Both the position numbers and the translations under genes were made by a program. From Herbaspirillum sp. alder98 (GTDB taxonomy: Bacteria; Pseudomonadota; Gammaproteobacteria; Burkholderiales; Burkholderiaceae_D), in NCBI RefSeq assembly GCF_020179755.1, contig NZ_JAIUCY010000007.1, positions 62,001 to 126,000 of the forward strand: DNA of 64,000 nt, in the 5' to 3' direction. Below, piece after piece: positions 45,407 through 52,035 of this stretch. Numbering within the stretch: the stretch's first letter is position 1; each line of letters opens with the position of its first letter. A model generated the notes under the pieces. The model did not search any database. It worked only from the letters and a program-made list of their open reading frames with translations, and was not told the DNA's origin.

Positions 45407-47221
45407 TCATTCTCCGGCTTCTGCTGCCTGCGATTGATGCTTCTCCACAAATTGCATGACCATACCCAAAAACATGGTCGTGTGAACCAACCAAAGCACT
45501 GATACCGGAGCGATATCATCGAGCCCCAATAAGCCATGCGCGAACCTATTTCTCAGATTCCAACCACGCGGGTCGACATACAAAGCCTGCAAATAAAGCT
45601 TTAGCGGCTCACCCACGGGACCTATTGAGTCCATCGTCCCGTTGGCGAACACCACGTCGCCCATATTGATGGCAACACTGGTTCCCGGAACGGCGCCGTA
45701 TGGTTTTGTCGTCGCCTTACCCACCCTGGCAGACAATTCGCGGAATGCATGTTCGATTTGCGGAATTAGAACGTGAAGTGCGGTTACATGGTCCTCATGA
45801 AGCCAGGCTTCAAAGCCATGCTGCAACAATGACAGACGGTCCTTCTCAAACAACTTGCCTCGATTTGCCCACGCAACAAAATGGCCACTCTTGAAATCGA
45901 ATTTCTTGATAGCCGCGTCAACCACCCAATTGAGCCACGGCCCTCGGAACTGCATTTCCTTTAGCGCCTCCTGGAGGAGCCGACCGCCAGGGTCATCATC
46001 CACGCCACCAATTTTCGCCGCGACCATGTTGTCTCTCACAAGCTCCTGAGTCAACATCGCAAAGAGTGGCTCATTTGTTCTCAAGTCTTGAATGCGTGCT
46101 CGCAAGCGTCCGATACGTGGCAAAAACTCCATGGTGATGTTGGCCAGAGTCTGAATGTCAGAATCTACGACATGGTTGCCGATGAACTTCTCGATTTCTT
46201 CCTTGGAAATCTCGGTTCGGGTTGTGAAAGTCCCCATTTCATCATGCGACTGCCGTATCTTCTCCTGCATCAGAATTCGCACGCGCTCTGCCTCCGCCGG
46301 CTCAGATGCCAAAACATACTGATTCAGACTGGTCTGAAGGAACGATGCTGCCAGCTGCGCCTTACCAAGCGTTGCGGCGTGCTCGAAAACCTTTGCGACC
46401 ACAATGTGTACTCGTTTGACCTCGGCCGGCTCCGACAGCTTGCCGTAGTATCGCGCCAGAGCGCCCCCAGCCATCTCGGCACCATGTGGGTTGAATTTTC
46501 CTGGCTCTACAGACGCGTTCGAAAGCAGAATCGACTCGACATCGCCAACCAATTCGGCCCTTTCCTTGTCGGTCAGCCCAGCCATCTTATTGTCCATCAG
46601 ATAGTCGAATATCTGATGCCACCAACCCATATCGCGGCGATGGAGCTCCAACAGGACAGCACGTGCTTCGGCAACGCGTGCTGAGTCACGAATTGTTGCA
46701 GCCAAGTCGATAGCACGCTTGGCGCCATTCAGACCGTCCCAAATATCCGCACCTTGCTCAAACCGGGCTGAACTGAGATACGCATCAATCGCCATTTTGC
46801 ATGTGTCGATGTTCCGCCGCCGCCCCTTCTCGACGATTGGTGTGAGCTCCCAAGCTGCATCAGCATATCGAGCCTTCATCGTCTGGTTTACGGCCTTGGC
46901 TGCCCGCTCAGACCAGTAGTCAATAGTGCCGGCCGGCAAATATGAAATATCGGGGAAATAGATAATCGCCCCGTCTTTTCCTGTAGCTGAACTACCCGGC
47001 CGAAAATAGCAGTTCCACGGATTCTCTGCCGTATTACCAACACTGATATTGAGAAGGAAAATAGCGAGGTCAACATAAGCCGCCTCCCGCAATTCTTCGT
47101 CCTCCAGTGCGTTCCGTGCCCCAGAGAGTTCGCCAATCACTGCGTAGAAATCCAGAGGCACATCAGCAACGTTAAACTTCTGGATGACGGCATCGATGGC
47201 CGGGATGGTCTTGATAGGCAT
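45407..47221 (-). CDS. DUF4209-like protein with HEPN-type RNxxxH motif
   Basis: 604 aa, mostly alpha-helical. Near residues 545-565 it has DPRGWNLRNRFAHGLLGLDDI, the conserved RNxxxHG signature of DUF4209. The same Rx4H pattern is the catalytic motif of HEPN ribonucleases, so RNase activity is a reasonable hypothesis. The first 500 residues are helical repeats without a recognised name. It is the first gene of a possible three-gene unit with the GumN-like gene (119 bp further) and the STAND gene. Confidence 0.72.
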   Translation of the reverse strand: MPIKTIPAIDAVIQKFNVADVPLDFYAVIGELSGARNALEDEELREAAYVDLAIFLLNISVGNTAENPWNCYFRPGSSATGKDGAIIYFPDISYLPAGTIDYWSERAAKAVNQTMKARYADAAWELTPIVEKGRRRNIDTCKMAIDAYLSSARFEQGADIWDGLNGAKRAIDLAATIRDSARVAEARAVLLELHRRDMGWWHQIFDYLMDNKMAGLTDKERAELVGDVESILLSNASVEPGKFNPHGAEMAGGALARYYGKLSEPAEVKRVHIVVAKVFEHAATLGKAQLAASFLQTSLNQYVLASEPAEAERVRILMQEKIRQSHDEMGTFTTRTEISKEEIEKFIGNHVVDSDIQTLANITMEFLPRIGRLRARIQDLRTNEPLFAMLTQELVRDNMVAAKIGGVDDDPGGRLLQEALKEMQFRGPWLNWVVDAAIKKFDFKSGHFVAWANRGKLFEKDRLSLLQHGFEAWLHEDHVTALHVLIPQIEHAFRELSARVGKATTKPYGAVPGTSVAINMGDVVFANGTMDSIGPVGEPLKLYLQALYVDPRGWNLRNRFAHGLLGLDDIAPVSVLWLVHTTMFLGMVMQFVEKHQSQAAEAGE

Positions 47222-47347
47222 GGCTCTGAGTTAGTAAGAAAGATGCGTCATCATTGAAGATACTCGGTCGCTGAAGTGGTGGCGCCAACGGTTTAACCGT
47301 GATATTGGGCGGCCATCTCATTCCGCATCGGCCCCAGTGGCCCAAAC

Positions 47348-47791
47348 TCACCTCCGGCAAAACGCCTCACGGAGCTTGTCCAAGTCATTGAATTTCTCCG
47401 CAGCATCAGTAAGCGCGACAAGCCCCTTAATCTCAGTACGTTTCGGGCGGTACGCATTGGCCGTCAAATAACCATAGAAGCGACCATCCCTGTCCACAAT
47501 CACCGGTGGGTCACTAGCGTACGTATTCCAAGGGGAAAGAGAGCTGTAGCTTGAGCCGTATTGGCCGTAACTATTCCAGATGCTGTCAGAGTTGTAGCCT
47601 GAACCATACGAGCCGTACTCATTGCAGACCGAACCGTTGTCGTGTTCGCTGCAGTTCAAGCAGCCCAAGAACTTGTCGTGGCTGTGCCCCCCGAAAAGAA
47701 GTAGTGCTGGCGCCTGCGCCGCAGATACCCCCATCACGGCAGCCATGATTGTGCCTGTTACGGCCTTCAAGACAAATTTGCAAGCCCCCAT
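47348..47791 (-). CDS. Exported Tyr/Gly/Ser-rich hypothetical protein
   Basis: 147 aa with a hydrophobic N-terminal segment (VTGTIMAAVMGVSAAQA) that looks like a signal peptide. The mature part has HDKFLGCLNCSEHDNGSVCN and a low-complexity stretch NEYGSYGSGYNSDSIWNSYGQ, then PPVIVDRDGRFYGYLTANAY. Similar short proteins occur as hypotheticals in proteobacteria; no function is known to me. A 126-bp gap separates it from the DUF4209 gene. Confidence 0.65.
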   Translation of the reverse strand: MGACKFVLKAVTGTIMAAVMGVSAAQAPALLLFGGHSHDKFLGCLNCSEHDNGSVCNEYGSYGSGYNSDSIWNSYGQYGSSYSSLSPWNTYASDPPVIVDRDGRFYGYLTANAYRPKRTEIKGLVALTDAAEKFNDLDKLREAFCRR

Positions 47792-47869
47792 GCATTTCCC
47801 CTTGTTTGCGTTTTCGCGAAAGCATAACGGGAATCTTGACTTAATGGAGACGACAACAGCTGGTGTAAC

Positions 47870-47900
47870 GTCCGAAAAGAAGCCGACCTAGCGGTCGGCT
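47870..47900 (-). terminator. Terminator after the 246-aa hypothetical gene
   Basis: Minus-strand stem AGCCGACC/GGTCGGCT with the 4-nt loop GCTA, followed by TCTTCTTTTC, 15 bp downstream of the stop at 47915. Confidence 0.75.
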
Positions 47901-47914
47901 CCACGTGCTTCGGA

Positions 47915-48655
47915 CTATTTCACGGCGCCTTTATCACCAAAGCCCAGCGGTTCGACTTCAAGTGAGAACAGCCTTTCCAAAACCGGCCTTTTGCAGCGGA
48001 ACGAATCCATCGCACTTTGCAGCCAAGCGCCATCTCTTCTTTCCAGCCAACTCATCGCAACGGCGTCGCACTCCTGTAGAGTCGCATAGTAAGCGATGGG
48101 GCTACCGCCCGTTCGTGGATTCAGCATCACCTCGACCGCAATTTCCGAATAGCCGATATCCCTCACTTTGACCCGAGCAAGGTCACCAGTGGTCAACTGA
48201 AACTCGAAAATATGAGACCCCATGGTCTGATGCGATGGCCAACGGTTGTCGTCAGGACGAAGCGAAAAGAGTCGACGGCGTAACGCTTCGTTGACGGCCG
48301 AAACCATCAGGTTCCGCCAGGCCTTTTGCCGCTTGGTCTTATATTCAATGTCAAACGACCGCAGACACAACGTCTCCCGCATCTCGGGGATATCAGCCGC
48401 ATCAAAGAAGAAGTCGTTCGCTACTGGATACCCCAGGGCATTGAGGCGCTTTGTTAGTCGTTCTTCATCCACGATATAGAACAGAGGGTCATTACCCTGT
48501 AGTTCTATTTCTTTGAGCAAGGCAGCGTTTGTGTTGAAGCCAAGCGCATAAGCCAGAGCTTCAGAGAGATGAGCAGATTTGCACTCATCGAACCATTTGG
48601 TCAGGTCTGTTTTGACGGCCTTAACGGCCTGGGTTGATAGCGGAATGCTCGCCAT
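47915..48655 (-). CDS. Hypothetical protein, accessory-element type
   Basis: 246 aa (MASIPLSTQAVKAVKTDLTKWF). The start DECKSAHLSEALAYALGFNTNAALLKEI resembles the N-terminal segment of uncharacterised proteins common on plasmids and integrative elements. No catalytic motif was recognised; the rest is mixed alpha/beta with several tryptophans. It stands alone with its own terminator. Confidence 0.6.
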   Translation of the reverse strand: MASIPLSTQAVKAVKTDLTKWFDECKSAHLSEALAYALGFNTNAALLKEIELQGNDPLFYIVDEERLTKRLNALGYPVANDFFFDAADIPEMRETLCLRSFDIEYKTKRQKAWRNLMVSAVNEALRRRLFSLRPDDNRWPSHQTMGSHIFEFQLTTGDLARVKVRDIGYSEIAVEVMLNPRTGGSPIAYYATLQECDAVAMSWLERRDGAWLQSAMDSFRCKRPVLERLFSLEVEPLGFGDKGAVK

Positions 48656-49108
48656 GGATACACCTCAATCGTCTATATGGCCGGCGTTCGTCGTTTAAGC
48701 ACCGACCTCGGATTGAAGGTCAGGAAATACTGAAATGCATCACCTGTTTAACTCGACGACAAGTTGGGTCCAGGTAGCCTGGAAACAAGATTAGTCATCC
48801 GTCGAGCTCGTGTCAAGCAATCCACAAAAGGCACCCGACTGCGTACTTATCCCCGTTTTGGCTGGAAAAATCTGTGGATAACTCAAGTTGTTGGCTCACC
48901 ACGCTGCTTGCTGATTGGGCGCAGGCGGGATTGCCTATTTATTGAGCACAAATGCAGAAGCCCCGACTAGCGGGGCTTCTGGTCCATCGGGTCCGATTCC
49001 TCTTACCTAGCGGTTGCTAGGCCAAGCAGCGCCTGGCGGGCAACCCCTCGAGTCGGCTGAAGGGGTCCTTTAATATAGGTTACCAAGCTGGCGTTCTTAC
49101 CGCAAACC
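48656..49108. other. Gene-poor interval with one DnaA-box match and a hairpin
   Basis: No supported gene. TGTGGATAA at 48873-48881 is the reverse complement of the consensus DnaA box, with a diverged TTATCCCCG at 48848-48856; the reading frame at 48764-48970 has no coding features. A GC-rich, multiply self-complementary stretch (CCTAGCGGTTGCTAGG) lies at 49005-49020. I see nothing else. Confidence 0.4.
48956..48980 (-). terminator. Perfect 10-bp hairpin after the HTH operon
   Basis: AGAAGCCCCG and CGGGGCTTCT are exact reverse complements around a 5-nt loop, downstream of the 49857-49109 minus-strand operon. The loop style matches the terminator at 47870-47900, but the U-run is weak. Confidence 0.5.
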
Positions 49109-49372
49109 TTAATGCAAATCGGGGGCAATACCGTCTACATGTTCCAACAGGTACCGGAGCGCTATCTCGTTGGCGACTCGGAGACTCAGCCCAGCGTAGT
49201 TCTTGGCAAGCCGGCAGGAAGCACCTACATGCAGGTCGACTAGATAGTTGCTGTTCAGCAGGCATCCAGGGCGAAAGGCCAGGTCCCTACGAATGCGCAC
49301 ATGCACCGACTCGCCCGGGTGGATGCCGGAAGGCACTGAGAACTCCTCGATTAACAGGTGGGTGCTTTGCAT
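49109..49372 (-). CDS. Small hypothetical protein overlapping the HTH gene
   Basis: 87 aa (MQSTHLLIEEFSVPSGIHPGESVHVRIRRDLAFRPG). Its start lies 22 bp inside the end of the HTH gene, suggesting coupled translation. Sequence contains NYLVDLHVGASCRLAKNYAGLSLRVANEIALRYLLEHVDG, a beta-strand then helices. The layout of a regulator gene with a small overlapping partner recalls toxin-antitoxin pairs, but no toxin family was recognised. Confidence 0.55.
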   Translation of the reverse strand: MQSTHLLIEEFSVPSGIHPGESVHVRIRRDLAFRPGCLLNSNYLVDLHVGASCRLAKNYAGLSLRVANEIALRYLLEHVDGIAPDLH

Positions 49373-49857
49373 ATCTCAAAACGAACGTGTCTTCCCGCGC
49401 GCAGCAGCATGTCCACCAGGGAATCGATGGTGAAATTTCGCGGATTCATCTTGAATATCTCGTCCACGCGTTGGGTTTTCGCGTGGAGCCTTTCCGCAGC
49501 TTGGGCGTGCGTAAGCTGATTCAGCTCTACCCAGCTCACGAGCTCGGTCATCAAACTCTCCATGACGGCCAGCTTCTTCATGAGGATTTCATCGACTTTC
49601 TCTCCGCCCTGTACAGGCTCGGTCGAGTACAGCTCCGCGCTCGGGATGGCAGTCTTCACATCCGCAATAGCGCTGCGAATTGCCTGCTCCAACGAAGTTG
49701 CACTGCGAGAGAAATCCAGAGCTATCTTCCCCGGGGTCCCTATCCCCACTAAAGCGTCTAAGCAGCCAGCCTCTCCGAGCCGCTCAACGATGTCGTTCAC
49801 ATCGCCGGCAACATCGGCCATGTCCAGGCTAAATCGAAGAGTGAATTCATGTTCCAT
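49351..49857 (-). CDS. XRE/HigA2-like DNA-binding protein with extra N-terminal domain
   Basis: ATG 49857 has GAGGA about 7 nt upstream and gives 168 aa. The N-terminal half (HEFTLRFSLDMADVAGDVNDIVERLGEAGCLDALVGIG) is a compact alpha/beta domain seen in some HTH regulators; the C-terminal half is a helix-turn-helix (VELNQLTHAQAAERLHAKTQRVDEIFKMNPRNFTIDSLVDMLL). Five 31-bp repeats lie directly upstream (49939-50085) and are natural candidates for its operators. Confidence 0.72.
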   Translation of the reverse strand: MEHEFTLRFSLDMADVAGDVNDIVERLGEAGCLDALVGIGTPGKIALDFSRSATSLEQAIRSAIADVKTAIPSAELYSTEPVQGGEKVDEILMKKLAVMESLMTELVSWVELNQLTHAQAAERLHAKTQRVDEIFKMNPRNFTIDSLVDMLLRAGRHVRFEICKAPTC

Positions 49858-49938
49858 GTCGCTTCCTCGTGGAGTCGATGAAATCAGTTTAGGCCGTCCC
49901 ACAACTGAAACAAGTTGCTCTCTAAGCAGGGCATCGTG

Positions 49939-50085
49939 TGTCCGAAGGAGGCGCCGATTTGTCCCGGCTTGTCCGAAAACTACTTCGATTTATGGTGCTT
50001 TTGTCCGAAAAGTACGTAGATTCTCAGAATCGTGTCCGAAAAGCACTTCGATTTCTCAATCCGTGTCTGAAACCACGTATGATTT
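49939..50085. repeat. Five tandem ~31-bp repeats with TGTCCGAAAA core
   Basis: Units start at 49939, 49970, 50002, 50033 and 50064, a spacing of 31, 32, 31 and 31 bp. The best copies read TGTCCGAAAACTACTTCGAT and TGTCCGAAAAGCACTTCGAT; each holds a short dyad CGAA-N6-TTCG. The outer copies are degenerate. The period equals three helical turns, which places all sites on one DNA face, as for cooperative operators or replication iterons. The flanks of this 360-bp interval (49858-50217) contain no gene. Confidence 0.85.
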
Positions 50086-50217
50086 TTTGGCGCATTATTC
50101 ATACGTGGCCATAGGGAAGAAGTGGGCCGGTATGCATTAGCGTGAAAGCCACTCACTGCATCCCCCCCTGGTGAGCCCTTGCCTGATTCAAGTCACGCAT
50201 CCTTCGTCAGCCCAAAC

Positions 50218-50997
50218 TCAACCACCGGCACGTTCCAAGACCGGAGCTTTGGCAAAATCGCGCGCAAAAGCATACTTATGGGCTTGTGAAACCAGAGACG
50301 TATTCAGTGCGGCAACGTCCATGAAGGTAAGGGTGCGGTTTGGCTCGTTTGCTATCAACCAGATTGAAGGTGATACCGGTATGCCCATTCCTTCGCTGAA
50401 GCTATCTGGGACGATGAACTCGCCCTCTTGCGCCCGCCATATTCCCCACGAAGGAACCTCACTACGCCGGCGGTACATCCGCCGGCCGTACATATGAATG
50501 CCGGCAATCACGCGGCCAGACATTTTCCCGTCAGGGCCAACAAACGAAACATAGTTGCTTTCCAACTGCTCTTGCTGGTCAATAGTCAAGTTGTTCGCAG
50601 TTGTGCCCGGGAACGTTACGTCTTCAAGCGGGGTGATATGAGCCTTGTACCGCTCATTCATAAGGTCCCAAAAATCCACTGCCACCATGTTCATTGATGC
50701 GTCCAGCTCTTGCACCTCGCCAGAGACTACTTGGTCGGCCAATTTCGCAAAGTCATCTTCAACCCCTTTGCCATCCAGTTTTTCTGCTTTCTGGTCCCAC
50801 GCACGATATGCGCAAAAGATTTCGTGTTTGGTACTGACTCGAAAAGGGTTCGGATTGCTAATGAGTATCACATGAACAAAATCAGCAACAGCAAACCTTT
50901 CCAGCCCTTTCTTCGGAAAGATATGCTGGTTCTTCGTCAGACCGTGGGGGTTCCCTTTCTGTACCGGCGCCTGCTTCTTGCGAGATTGGCTAGTCAT
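50218..50997 (-). CDS. DUF4238-like hypothetical protein
   Basis: ATG 50997 (MTSQSRKKQAPVQKGNPHGLTKNQHIFPKKGLERFAV) gives 259 aa; ATG 51048 is an alternative start adding 17 residues. The NQHIFPKK motif near the start resembles the N/H-x-P-K signature of DUF4238. A later block MYGRRMYRRRSEVPSWGIWRAQEGEFIVPDSF is distinctive. Function unknown; DUF4238 proteins are frequent in mobile and defence regions. It is divergent from the XRE gene at 51303 across a dyad-rich region. Confidence 0.6.
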   Translation of the reverse strand: MTSQSRKKQAPVQKGNPHGLTKNQHIFPKKGLERFAVADFVHVILISNPNPFRVSTKHEIFCAYRAWDQKAEKLDGKGVEDDFAKLADQVVSGEVQELDASMNMVAVDFWDLMNERYKAHITPLEDVTFPGTTANNLTIDQQEQLESNYVSFVGPDGKMSGRVIAGIHMYGRRMYRRRSEVPSWGIWRAQEGEFIVPDSFSEGMGIPVSPSIWLIANEPNRTLTFMDVAALNTSLVSQAHKYAFARDFAKAPVLERAGG

Positions 50998-51088
50998 GGT
51001 GTCGAAATTGTCATGGCAATCCTGATATTGGAACAGATTTCGTCTCATACCCGAGATTTCTCTCGACGCAGGTGCACCTCCCTGTACC

Positions 51089-51149
51089 CGCTATACCCAA
51101 TTATCTGAATACAGATAATTATCCGAACTCGGTATAACGCGGTATAGCG
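51089..51149. promoter_or_regulatory. Nested inverted repeats in a divergent promoter region
   Basis: Inner dyad: AATTATCTG (51099-51107) and CAGATAATT (51112-51120), perfect 9-bp arms. Outer dyad: CGCTATACC (51089-51097) and GGTATAGCG (51141-51149), also perfect, with a partial direct copy GGTATAACG at 51131-51139. It lies between the divergent DUF4238-like (start 50997) and XRE (start 51303) genes, so it is a probable operator for the XRE protein. The remaining part of 50998-51302 shows no gene. Confidence 0.7.
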
Positions 51150-51302
51150 CTGCCCCCAACCTAGCATTCAGCAGCGAGCCTCCTACAATAGGCTCGAGAG
51201 AAGGGGAATGGCGGTGGAGCATCGGCGCCATTATTCCCACTTACGAGACCCAATTGCCTTGGCGCCGCCATACAGCGTCATTAATCACTAAAGGTGGGAA
51301 TT

Positions 51303-51647
51303 ATGGGAAGGATGATAAAGACTGCGGAAGAAGAGAGTCATCCGCACGCATCGAGCATGGAGGCGTTGGGTCGAATACTGCGGCACCGCCGAACGAGCGG
51401 CGGCATCAAACTGATTGACGCCGCAGACCAACTCCGCATTTCCAAGAGTACGCTCTCTAGATTGGAAAACGGGAAGTCGACGAACATCGAATTGCTGTTC
51501 ACCGTGCTTGAAGGATTAGGCCTGAATCTCCTTGTGACCGACAAGGCGGAAACCAGGGAAGCGCTCGAGGCCGTCCAACTCTGCCGTGATGCGGATGAAG
51601 ATGTGAAGCTTGCCCGCGCTCACGGCAAGACATGGCCATTAAAGTAG
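51303..51647 (+). CDS. XRE-family HTH regulator (HipB-like)
   Basis: ATG 51303 follows AGGTGGGA and gives 114 aa. The HTH is at about residues 20-75 (LGRILRHRRTSGGIKLIDAADQLRISKSTLSRLENGKSTNIELLFTVLEGLGLNL). Such proteins are often antitoxins, but no HipA-like or other toxin gene follows. The nested dyads 150-210 bp upstream are candidate operators. Confidence 0.8.
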   Translation: MGRMIKTAEEESHPHASSMEALGRILRHRRTSGGIKLIDAADQLRISKSTLSRLENGKSTNIELLFTVLEGLGLNLLVTDKAETREALEAVQLCRDADEDVKLARAHGKTWPLK

Positions 51648-51671
51648 GATATTTCGATTAAATCCTACTTT
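51641..51671. promoter_or_regulatory. Perfect 10-bp dyad between two XRE genes
   Basis: AAAGTAGGAT (51641-51650) and ATCCTACTTT (51662-51671) with an 11-nt spacer. It overlaps the stop codon of the first XRE gene and lies 37 bp before the second, so it may be an operator or a weak terminator. Confidence 0.65.
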
Positions 51672-51707
51672 GTTGCGCATCACTGAACTGAGATTCCAGA
51701 GACATAT

Positions 51708-52016
51708 ATGCGAAATCTAGGAGACATCGCCACTCTCATGCGCGATGCAATGAAAAAGCAGAAGGTAACGCAGCAGGACCTGCGGGAACGTGCCGGCATT
51801 GCCAGAAGGACGCTGACCGGAGTTCTTAGCGGGGAATCGGATTACAAGGTCACCACCTTGATGGCGGTACTCGACCGCCTGGGCTACGAGATGGCCATCG
51901 TGCCCAAAGCGGCCGTGCACGCACTTCCAACGGAGTGGGAGCCCACTGAGCCGGCGGTCAAGACGAAAGTGCAGATTGCGATTGAAAGACTCGCATCACA
52001 AAAAAATACCTCTTAG
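51708..52016 (+). CDS. XRE-family HTH protein
   Basis: 102 aa from ATG 51708. HTH at residues 5-60 (IATLMRDAMKKQKVTQQDLRERAGIARRTLTGVLSGESDYKVTTLMAVLDRLGYEM), followed by a short basic tail. It converges on the end of the SMC-like gene with a 19-bp gap. The SD is weak. It is either an orphan antitoxin-like regulator or controls the adjacent XRE gene via the dyad at 51641-51671. Confidence 0.75.
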   Translation: MRNLGDIATLMRDAMKKQKVTQQDLRERAGIARRTLTGVLSGESDYKVTTLMAVLDRLGYEMAIVPKAAVHALPTEWEPTEPAVKTKVQIAIERLASQKNTS

Positions 52017-52035
52017 CAAATCTAACTCTCTGAAC

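Noticed and set aside
48764..48970. 68-codon plus-strand frame
   Set aside because: No SD, no domain and overlap with a terminator-like hairpin.
49939..50085. CRISPR-like array
   Set aside because: The repeats are diverged, only about 20 bp with about 10-bp gaps, and no cas genes are nearby; operator or iteron repeats fit better.
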